Below, one piece after another: positions 35,690-42,696 of a DNA stretch of 64,000 nt (within the stretch, counting starts at the first letter, position 1; the number at the start of each line of letters is the position of its first letter). The DNA is taken from NCBI GenBank assembly GCA_965243415.1, contig OZ251549.1, positions 2,170,001 through 2,234,000 on the forward strand, written 5' to 3'. The position numbers and the translations under genes were made by a program. Below the pieces are notes generated by a model. It was not told the origin of the DNA. It saw only the letters and a program-made list of their open reading frames with translations, and did not search any database. The DNA comes from G965204755 sp965243415 (lineage in GTDB: Bacteria; Acidobacteriota; Vicinamibacteria; Marinacidobacterales; Marinacidobacteraceae).

Positions 35690-36214
35690 CTACCCCGATT
35701 CGGGGGGCGCTTCGGAGAGTCGGTCGACTCGATACTGCGGATAGGCCCGGTTCCACGACGCGATGTTGAAGACTCCGCAGAGCCGTGCTATGGAGCGCTT
35801 CCACGGGGCACTGTCGGGGAAGCCGATCGGGATCTTCGTCTCGAGTGCGTCTCTGCGGGCAAGGAGTTCGGCGGTCTCGAGCGTGCCGAGTGCGATAAGG
35901 ACCAGGTAATCTACCGGTTTGTCGGCCCGACCGGCCGCCCACTCGTAGAGGAACGAGTCTCGAAACTTGTAGGTCAGGTCGGCATCGATCTGCGCGGAGA
36001 GGAATCGCCGGCTGAATCGTTCCGCCGAAACCTCGGGGTGAGGACCACGAGCAGGGTTCTTGATCTCGATGAAGAGGTAACTGTCGTCCTGTTCGACGAC
36101 GAAATCCACTGCCTTCATGCAGTGGCTCAGGCCGTGTCCCTTCCCGTCGAATCGACGCGCGACCGCCGGTGCGGGAACCGCGATCCGAAGATCGCCCTCG
36201 ATCAACGCGGTCAT
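35690..36214 (-). CDS. PD-(D/E)XK nuclease-like protein, partner of the upstream ATPase
   Basis: 174 aa, no signal. Residues 33-53 show the pattern of a restriction-endonuclease-fold core: Asp37 in KAVDFVVEQ, then Glu50-Ile-Lys52 at the end of the next strand (YLFIEIKNP). A conserved-looking His (GLSHCMKAVDF) precedes it. The rest is alpha-helical with a Trp-rich end. ATG 36214 overlaps the ATPase TGA as ATGA, so production is coupled one to one. The gene and its partner are noticeably lower in GC than the neighbours. Nuclease activity and a defence role are inferred; I do not recognise a named system. Confidence 0.6.
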   Translation of the reverse strand: MTALIEGDLRIAVPAPAVARRFDGKGHGLSHCMKAVDFVVEQDDSYLFIEIKNPARGPHPEVSAERFSRRFLSAQIDADLTYKFRDSFLYEWAAGRADKPVDYLVLIALGTLETAELLARRDALETKIPIGFPDSAPWKRSIARLCGVFNIASWNRAYPQYRVDRLSEAPPESG

Positions 36215-37266
36215 TCGGCAGGCGTTCCGATGCTGCGGAAGATCGTGCGATCGTAGAGATCATCGAAGGCCGCGGCGATGGCATTCGGATGGATCTGGCT
36301 GTATGCGGAGGCGGTGTTGCACCGGACTTCACCGTTCTCTTCGGAGTGGAAGAGAGAGTGGAACGCGATAGTGTCGCCGCTCTTCTGCCGTAAGACCAGT
36401 TCCTTGAGTACTATGTAGTCGTGGGTGGCTAGGAACACCTGCGCTCCGAGTCGCTGCAGTTTCAGGATCGTCTCGATGACTTCGCCGAAGAGAGTGGGGT
36501 TCAGGTTCGTTTCCGGTTCGTCCCAGAAGAGCACCGAACCCTTGCGGAGCGTTCCGTTCTGGATCAACAGCCAGAGGAGACCGATCTTTCGCAGCCCCTC
36601 AGCGAGCAGGGGAAACTCCTGATCTCCCTGCCGATTTCGGAGGTAGAACTGCTCGTTCCTCGAGGTGACCGTTCCGCCCATCGCTTCGCGTAACCGATCG
36701 AGGAGTCGCTTCCGCAGGGGATCCAGGGGCCCACGGAGAGTCGGCAGGAAAGCGCGATCGAGGAGATCGCGATACGTCTCTTCGAAGTGGACTTCACGGG
36801 AGGCATAGAGTGACCGGAAGCCGGGAGCGTTGGAGAGCACTTCCTTGGCCGGGATGAAGACGGCCGCCATAGGCTCGCCTCGCCAAGCGGACGAACCGTT
36901 GGTTCGGGTGGAATCCGCCCGTCTCGCGATCGTGGAGAAGCGGGTTTGCAGGCGCCGGTCACCTCGAGATACCTCGGCAAGGCTGTGTGACCGACTTTGA
37001 GGGCGCCGCGCCAAGCGGCCGAGGATGCCGCGATCGGGGAGGAACAGGCGGATCAACTTGTCGGCGAAGTCGTCGCCGGTGCGGGCGACCTCGCAGGCGG
37101 CGTAGCAGACCTTCATCAGGTGGGTCTTGCCGACGCCGTTCTTGCCGACGAAGACATTGACGCCGGGCGAGAGATCCAGACTGAAGTCGGAGAAGGCGGT
37201 GAAGTTCCGGAGCCGGATTCGGGTGAGGCTCGGGGCTTCCTCCCGGCTCTCGGTCTTCGTGGACAT
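36211..37266 (-). CDS. SMC/ABC-like AAA ATPase of a two-gene module
   Basis: 351 aa, a compact ATPase. Walker A is VGKNGVGKTHLM (residues 40-51) after a typical RNFTAFSDFSLDL start. A signature-like LLAEGLRKIGLLWLLI, Walker B VLFWDEPETNLNP and the switch His in LATHDYIVLKEL are present. There is no coiled-coil hinge and no TOPRIM domain of the OLD type, so a nuclease would have to come from the coupled downstream protein. ATPase-nuclease pairs of this layout (PtuAB- or PARIS-like in logic) are common in anti-phage defence. First gene of the pair. Confidence 0.78.
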   Translation of the reverse strand: MSTKTESREEAPSLTRIRLRNFTAFSDFSLDLSPGVNVFVGKNGVGKTHLMKVCYAACEVARTGDDFADKLIRLFLPDRGILGRLARRPQSRSHSLAEVSRGDRRLQTRFSTIARRADSTRTNGSSAWRGEPMAAVFIPAKEVLSNAPGFRSLYASREVHFEETYRDLLDRAFLPTLRGPLDPLRKRLLDRLREAMGGTVTSRNEQFYLRNRQGDQEFPLLAEGLRKIGLLWLLIQNGTLRKGSVLFWDEPETNLNPTLFGEVIETILKLQRLGAQVFLATHDYIVLKELVLRQKSGDTIAFHSLFHSEENGEVRCNTASAYSQIHPNAIAAAFDDLYDRTIFRSIGTPAE

Positions 37267-37305
37267 CGCGTTCGTTCCGTGGGAAGTCGGGGGAAGGCTA
37301 GCCGG

Positions 37306-38358
37306 TCAGCCGCGGACCTGGCGGCCGGTCTCGTCCACCAGGTTGTATCTCCGGGCGTCGGCGCGCCAGCGGTCGGACTCGATGAGGGTCGTGTAGTCCT
37401 CGCCGGGGAGGGCCTGGTCGGCATAGCCGGGCCAGGTGGGGCCGTCGGCGTCGGCAACGCCCTCCCGGATATGTTCCAGGCCGCGCCGCATGGCGCCGAG
37501 GGCCAGGCGGAGCATCTGGCTGGCGTAGAGCACGAGGGGAACCCGGTTTTCGCGGAGGGTGCTCAGCGGGGTGTCGTGGATGCTGGCGATGACCGGGCGG
37601 CCGGCGGCTTCGGAAACGGCGCCGATCCGCTCCGGGGCCAGGCCGGCGAAGAACAGCAGGTCGGCGCCGGCTTCCGCGTAGGCGGCGCCCCGATCCATCG
37701 CTTCGGACTCGTCGAGCCCCACCGAGACGGCGTCGCAGCGCGCCACCAGCATCAGCCCTCCGGTGCGGGCATCGGCGGCCGCGCGGACGCGATCCTGCAT
37801 CCGGGGGGTTTCGATCAGGACGCCGCCTTCGCCCAGGTGCTTCGCCTGGACATGGTCCTCGATCATCACCGCGGCGAGGCCGCCCCGTTCGTATCCGCGA
37901 ACCGCCCGGGCCACCGCGAGCGGACTCCCGCCGCCGTCGTCGGCGTCGGCGAAGACCGGGACCGGGACGCTGCCGGCGATGCGGGCGGCGACCTCGGTCA
38001 ACTCGGTGATGGAGGCCAGTCCGTAGTCGGGGAGCCCGAAGTTCGCCGCGGAACCGGCGCTGCCGCCGTAGAGGACTGCTTCGAAGCCCATCTCGACGAT
38101 GAGGCGGGCCGAGAGGACATCGAAGGCGCCGGGACAGAGCACCGGGGCTCCGCGCGAAAGCATCTCGCGCAGGCGGTGGCCCGGGTCCCGGAGAGCGCTT
38201 TCTCCCCCGTCCTGGGCACAGGCGGCGCCGGCGGTCGCCAGGCCGCCGCCCAGGGCCAGTCCGCCGGCGGCGGGAGCGAGCACCGCGCCTCCGGCGCCGG
38301 CCGAGAGTCGGGTCATCGCCTCCCGGCGTCCGATTCCGTCGTCAGGACGATGTTTCAT
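37306..38358 (-). CDS. Isocitrate lyase/PEP mutase superfamily protein, apparently exported
   Basis: 350 aa. The N-terminus has a twin-Arg followed by a hydrophobic stretch (GRREAMTRLSAGAGGAVLAP), suggesting a Tat signal, unusual for this normally cytoplasmic superfamily. The TIM-barrel body is recognisable: LCPGAFDVLSARLIVEMGF, YGGSAGSAANFGLPD, VFADADDGGG (metal-binding Asp residues), VMIEDHVQAK and VARCDAV. The catalytic KKCGH-type loop of true isocitrate lyase is not seen, so a C-C or P-C bond lyase of another specificity is likely. ATGA overlap with the SUMF1 gene; last of four coupled genes. Confidence 0.75.
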   Translation of the reverse strand: MKHRPDDGIGRREAMTRLSAGAGGAVLAPAAGGLALGGGLATAGAACAQDGGESALRDPGHRLREMLSRGAPVLCPGAFDVLSARLIVEMGFEAVLYGGSAGSAANFGLPDYGLASITELTEVAARIAGSVPVPVFADADDGGGSPLAVARAVRGYERGGLAAVMIEDHVQAKHLGEGGVLIETPRMQDRVRAAADARTGGLMLVARCDAVSVGLDESEAMDRGAAYAEAGADLLFFAGLAPERIGAVSEAAGRPVIASIHDTPLSTLRENRVPLVLYASQMLRLALGAMRRGLEHIREGVADADGPTWPGYADQALPGEDYTTLIESDRWRADARRYNLVDETGRQVRG

Positions 38359-39245
38359 CGAGAGTCTCCGTCGTCTGGATGGTCGAGGGCGCAGCGAAAC
38401 CCGATGCTGTGGATGCGGGTGTCGGGCCGGGTGAAGTTTCGGTAGAAGACGCTGGCTATGCGTTCGTCGGTGTCGGCCCAACTGCCGCCCCGGAAGACCC
38501 GGTAGGGCGCGTCGTCGGGTCCGCGCGGGTCCACCGCCGCCGCCACCGCGTACTGGCCGAGGTCGTAACCGTCGGCGACCCATTCGGCGATGTTGCCCAC
38601 CATGTCGAAGAGCCCGTAACCGTTCGGCGGGAAGGAACCCACCGGCGCCGGGCCCCGGGGGTGGCCGATGCGCGCCGGGGGCGGCTGGCGTTCCTCCGAG
38701 CCTTCGGGCGGTTCCGGGCGGAAGCGGTCGCCCCAGGGCCAGGCCCGGCCTTCGAGACCGCCGCGCGCCGCCTTCTCCCACTCCGCTTCCGTGGGCAGCC
38801 GCTTTCCCCGGAACGCGCAGTAGGCGGCCGCTTCGCTCCAGTCCAGGTTGTAGATCGGGAGGTCTGCTTTCTCCTCGGGGAAACCCTGGCGCCAGTGGAA
38901 CGGTTCCTTCGCGCCGGTGCGGCGGGTGAACTCGCGGTAACCGGCCTGGGTGACTTCGCGCCGGTCCATCCAGAAGCCGGGAAGCGTCACCCGGTGCACC
39001 GGGCGGGCGTCCACCCGGTCGCGGGTCTGCCAACCGATCTCGTCGATGAGCCAGAGCCTCGTGCGGCCCATCCAGAAGTCCCCGGGAGGGATCCAGCAGA
39101 GGTCCTCGGCCCGGTCGTCGGTGCAGTGCGGGCGGACCGCGGGGACCTCGTCAGCGTCCGGGAGGCCGCCGAAAGCGGCGGGGGACGCGCTGACCGCGGC
39201 CAGCGCTACGGCGGCCAGCGCCCGAACCGGGAACCGGTTACGCAA
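38355..39245 (-). CDS. Secreted SUMF1/FGE-sulfatase-domain protein
   Basis: 296 aa with signal peptide. SUMF1 fold markers: PGDFWMGRT, GFWMDRREVTQAGYREFT, RLPTEAEWEKAARGG, GNIAEWVADGYD, FRGGSWAD and IGFRCA. The cysteine pair of genuine formylglycine-generating enzymes (before the final GFR motif) is absent: the sequence there is SVFYRNFTRPDTRIHSIG. So it is probably a structural or ligand-binding family member rather than a sulfatase activator. The only fitting start is TTG 39245, inside the end of the DUF1501 gene (8-bp overlap). Confidence 0.82.
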   Translation of the reverse strand: MRNRFPVRALAAVALAAVSASPAAFGGLPDADEVPAVRPHCTDDRAEDLCWIPPGDFWMGRTRLWLIDEIGWQTRDRVDARPVHRVTLPGFWMDRREVTQAGYREFTRRTGAKEPFHWRQGFPEEKADLPIYNLDWSEAAAYCAFRGKRLPTEAEWEKAARGGLEGRAWPWGDRFRPEPPEGSEERQPPPARIGHPRGPAPVGSFPPNGYGLFDMVGNIAEWVADGYDLGQYAVAAAVDPRGPDDAPYRVFRGGSWADTDERIASVFYRNFTRPDTRIHSIGFRCALDHPDDGDSR

Positions 39246-40662
39246 AGAGGTCGCCGATCTCGTCGTCGAACATCATCTCCGAGCCGCCGAGCGAGATCGT
39301 GTCCACATACAGGTACTCCCGGCCTGACGGGGTGTTGTGCACGGCCTTGCGCCAGTCGATCCCCAGCGCCGAGTAGATGGTGGCCACCGTGTTGTCCATG
39401 AAGGGTTGGCCCGGGTGCTTCCAGCCCGGATCCACCACTTCGGAACCGTCTTCGTTCGTCCGTCCGAGGACCCGGCCGCCGGCGACGCCGCCTCCGGCGA
39501 ACATCGTGGTGTAGGCGAAACGGTAGTGGTCGCGTCCCAGCACCGGGTTCATCTCCGGCGTGCGGCCGAATTCGCTGGCCACCACGATCAGCGTTTCGTC
39601 CAGCAGGGTCCGGCCCGGCTCGCTGCCGGGGCGCGCCTCGAGATCGTCGAGCAGGGAAGTGAAACCCCGGTCCAGCCGGGGGCAGGTGGTGTAGTGGTTC
39701 CACCGGCGCGAGCGGTCGAAGATGCCGGCGTGGTGATCCCACTTGTCGCCGTCGTAGATGTAGATGAAACGGGTTCCGGCGTCGGCTTCGATCAGGTTGC
39801 GCGCCAGGATGCAGCCCAGTCCGAACTCGTCTTCGCCGTATCGTTCGCGATCCGTGGCGGAGGCCTGGAACAATTCCGGCCAGCGGGCGTCGGTGAGCAG
39901 GCCGTACGCGGTGCGGTAGTAGTCGCGGTAGTCGCTCGCCTGCCGACCGAGCGAGGCGCGTTCCGCCGCCGAGACCTCGGCGAGTTCGTTCAGCAGTCGG
40001 AAGCGCTCTTCCAGCAGCCGGCGCCCGCCCTCCACATCCCCGCCGAAGGAATCGAAGACCGTCGTCGGATCGAGGTCCAGACCGGAGAATCGGGTGGGGA
40101 GGAAGCCGGCGCCGATGGAGCCGGCCCGCGCCCGCGTGAGATAGGTGCTCACATAGGTCGGGAAGCGGTCGCTCTCGCGCCGTTCCCCGTCGAGTTCGGC
40201 GGCGATCACGCTCCCGAAGGCGGGGATCTCCCGGGCCAGCGCCACATTCAGCGCGCGACCGGTCTGGGTGTGGTACTGGCCGTTGAAGTGGATCAGTTCC
40301 GGAGCGCGCATCGAGCGCACCAGCGCCACCCGGTCCATCCGTTCGACCAGGTTCGGGAACAGCGTCCGGGGGATGGTGAGGTCGTCGCGCAACTGCACCG
40401 GGTCGAGGTCGGAGGGCGTCCACCGGGTCTGCTTGAAGTCCCAGGTGTCCATCGGGCTGATGGCGCCGCCCATCTCGATGAAGATGCAGTGGCGGGCGGT
40501 GCGGCGCGGGGTCGCTTTCCCGGCGGCGCGGGCGTCGAGCGGCCAGACCACCTGGCCGGCGAGTGAGCCGGCGACGGAACCGGCGAGCGCCAGCCCGCCG
40601 TACCGCAGGACTTCGCGGCGCGCCGGCAGGAGGTCGAGGCCCCGGGGGTCAGTGGCGCACAT
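39238..40662 (-). CDS. DUF1501 family exported protein
   Basis: 474 aa. The N-terminus ARREVLRYGGLALAGSVAG looks like a Tat signal. DUF1501 features: HCIFIEMGGAISPMDTWDFK, RVALVRSMRAPELIHFNGQY, VVASEFGRTPEMNPVLGRDHY, and the late GVAGGRVLGRTNEDG. The fold is alkaline-phosphatase/sulfatase-like; biochemical function is not established. It lies 3 bp after the DUF1549/DUF1553 gene, the classic partner in Planctomycetes and Acidobacteria. This pair is the counterpart of the DUF1592/DUF1552 pairs found elsewhere in the window. Confidence 0.88.
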   Translation of the reverse strand: MCATDPRGLDLLPARREVLRYGGLALAGSVAGSLAGQVVWPLDARAAGKATPRRTARHCIFIEMGGAISPMDTWDFKQTRWTPSDLDPVQLRDDLTIPRTLFPNLVERMDRVALVRSMRAPELIHFNGQYHTQTGRALNVALAREIPAFGSVIAAELDGERRESDRFPTYVSTYLTRARAGSIGAGFLPTRFSGLDLDPTTVFDSFGGDVEGGRRLLEERFRLLNELAEVSAAERASLGRQASDYRDYYRTAYGLLTDARWPELFQASATDRERYGEDEFGLGCILARNLIEADAGTRFIYIYDGDKWDHHAGIFDRSRRWNHYTTCPRLDRGFTSLLDDLEARPGSEPGRTLLDETLIVVASEFGRTPEMNPVLGRDHYRFAYTTMFAGGGVAGGRVLGRTNEDGSEVVDPGWKHPGQPFMDNTVATIYSALGIDWRKAVHNTPSGREYLYVDTISLGGSEMMFDDEIGDLFA

Positions 40663-40665
40663 GGC

Positions 40666-42696
40666 TCAGTGGTTCAGCAGGAATTCGGGGGAGTTCAGGA
40701 GCGCCCACTGCAGGTCCTCGGCTCCGGAGACCCGGTCGGCGGCGATCCGTTCCGCGCCGAATTCCGACTCCGCCGGGGTGGGGAACCGTCCCAGCGTGGC
40801 CAGGAAGAGTTCGTCCACGACAGCGCCGGCGTCGCGTTCGGAGGCGGTGAGTTCCGCCACCCGGCCGCCGGCTTCGCCGCTGACGCGCCGGTTCACCACT
40901 CCGGACTGCATCATGAGCAGCGCCTGCAGGATCGAACCGCGGTTGCCCACCGGCGCCGGCGTCATCCGGTTGCTCTGGAAGAAACTCTGGAGCAGGGCGT
41001 CCACTTCCGCGCCTTCGCCGCGGCCGCGCCGGCCGCCGAGGTCGGATGGAGTGGTGAGTTCCTTGACCCGTTCCACCGTGATTCCGGAGAACGCGAATTC
41101 CGTCGGAACCGCCGTCGCGCGCGTCAGCGAGTCCACCAGTTCCGGCCCGGTGAGCACCCGCACATAACGGCGCGGGTAGTAGCCGGCCCACTCGTCCTTC
41201 CATTCCCCGTTCCCGTCGCCGGAGAGATGCGGCGAAAGGCCGTACGCCTCGGACTTCATGATCGTCTTCACCAGGCGCCAGAAACTGAAATCGTTCGCGG
41301 CGAAGTCCTCCGCGAGCGCCTCCATGAGTTCCGGATTCACCGGGCGCGAGGGGAGGGGGTCTTCCTCGCCGGCGGCCAGACGGCCGAGGCGGGCGAGGTC
41401 GAAGGCGTTGTAGGGCTCGACGAACGCCACCGTCATCAGTTTGCCCCAGACCAGGTTCACCGTGGCGCGCGCGAACTGGGGGTGCCCGGTGAGCAGGCGC
41501 GCCAGGGCGTCGCGCGGGTTTTCGTCGGCCGCCGGCGTCTCGCCGGTCAGGAGGAACGCCGGCTCGTAAGCGAGTCCTTCCAGACGGGGGAAACGGCCCT
41601 CGGAGAGGGTGTGGTAGGGCGCGTCGTCCCCGGTGTCGTACCCCTTCGCCAGGTCGTCCACCAGAAGGTCCACCACCACATTCTTGGAGCGGTCGTCCCA
41701 ACTGGTGATGAGCCGGGCGTTCCCGAAGAAGGCGGACTGCCGGTAGAACTCCTCGCGGGTCCGCTCCGACAGCCATTCGTTCAGCGGTTCCAGGTGCGCC
41801 GCGCCGTCGTGGCAGGAGATGCAGGAAGTGTTCAGTCCCAGGAAGACGCGGGACACATCCACATTGAACTGGTCGATCGCGTCCAGCCGGTTGTGGATCG
41901 AGTAGTCGTCCGGGCTCATCACGATGCGGCTCTTCGCCTGGTGCGAGCGGGCGAGGAAGGCCAGCGAGGGGACGCTGCCGTGCGCCTTGGCGACGCCGGT
42001 CAGCAGGTCGCGCACCACTTCGTCGTAGGGGCGGTCCGTGGTCAGCCATTCCTTGATCCAACTCTGGAACGGGTTTCGGACCGCGCCCACCTGGTGCGCC
42101 AGCCGGAAGAGGTCGCCGAAGAACCAGGCCCACTGCTCGGCGAACTCTTCGCTGCCGACGAGGCGGTCCACCAGTCGGGAGCGTTTGTCCGGGGAGTCGT
42201 CGGCGAGGAACGCCCGCACCTCTTCCGGGGTGGGGATCAGGCCGGTGGCGTCGAGCGTGGCGCGGCGCAGGAACCGGGCGTCGGAGGCCGGCCCGGCGTA
42301 GGGGATGCCCTGCTGCTCCAGTTGCTCGCCGAGCACTTCGTCCACGAGCGTGCGGCGCGGCATCCGTCGGGGGCTTTCCCGCCGGTCGGACCGAGCCGCC
42401 GCGCCCGGCAGTGCGCCGGCGGCGGCGACCGCGCGGCGGGCCTTCTCCGGGGCGGTCTCTTCCTCGGCGGCAGCCCGGTGGGCCGCATCGGCGCGGCGCT
42501 CCTCTTCGGCCCGGGCCTGCTCCCGGGCGGAGGCCGGCGCTTCCTGCCGGGCGGCGGCGGGGCCGTTCGGAGGCGGCGGAGATGACGGGGAGGCGGGGGT
42601 TCCGCCGCCGAGGAAGGGGAAGAGAACCGCGGCGAGGGCGGCGGCGTAAGGGAGGGGCCGTGGCAAGGATTCGGTTCGGGGCGCGCCCGATTCCAC
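40666..42696 (-). CDS. Exported DUF1549/DUF1553 protein with CxxCH motif
   Basis: 676 aa. A signal-like segment (PYAAALAAVLFPFLGGG) is followed by an Ala/Glu/Arg-rich, probably helical linker (about 45-110). DUF1549 follows (LVDEVLGEQLEQQGIPYAG, RFLRRATLDATGLIPTPEEV, WAWFFGDLFRLAH). One haem-type motif CISCH occurs in NTSCISCHDGAAHLEP. The C-terminal DUF1553 part has FARATVNLVWGKLM, SRPVNPELMEALAEDF and YVRVLTGPELVDSLTRAT. Presumably a periplasmic redox-linked protein. First gene of a four-gene minus-strand operon; its 5' end overlaps the possible start region of the divergent Omp85 gene. Confidence 0.87.
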   Translation of the reverse strand: MESGAPRTESLPRPLPYAAALAAVLFPFLGGGTPASPSSPPPPNGPAAARQEAPASAREQARAEEERRADAAHRAAAEEETAPEKARRAVAAAGALPGAAARSDRRESPRRMPRRTLVDEVLGEQLEQQGIPYAGPASDARFLRRATLDATGLIPTPEEVRAFLADDSPDKRSRLVDRLVGSEEFAEQWAWFFGDLFRLAHQVGAVRNPFQSWIKEWLTTDRPYDEVVRDLLTGVAKAHGSVPSLAFLARSHQAKSRIVMSPDDYSIHNRLDAIDQFNVDVSRVFLGLNTSCISCHDGAAHLEPLNEWLSERTREEFYRQSAFFGNARLITSWDDRSKNVVVDLLVDDLAKGYDTGDDAPYHTLSEGRFPRLEGLAYEPAFLLTGETPAADENPRDALARLLTGHPQFARATVNLVWGKLMTVAFVEPYNAFDLARLGRLAAGEEDPLPSRPVNPELMEALAEDFAANDFSFWRLVKTIMKSEAYGLSPHLSGDGNGEWKDEWAGYYPRRYVRVLTGPELVDSLTRATAVPTEFAFSGITVERVKELTTPSDLGGRRGRGEGAEVDALLQSFFQSNRMTPAPVGNRGSILQALLMMQSGVVNRRVSGEAGGRVAELTASERDAGAVVDELFLATLGRFPTPAESEFGAERIAADRVSGAEDLQWALLNSPEFLLNH

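Noticed and set aside
38355..39245. Functional formylglycine-generating (sulfatase-activating) enzyme
   Set aside because: The catalytic cysteine pair is absent and no sulfatase gene with a CxPxR motif is adjacent.
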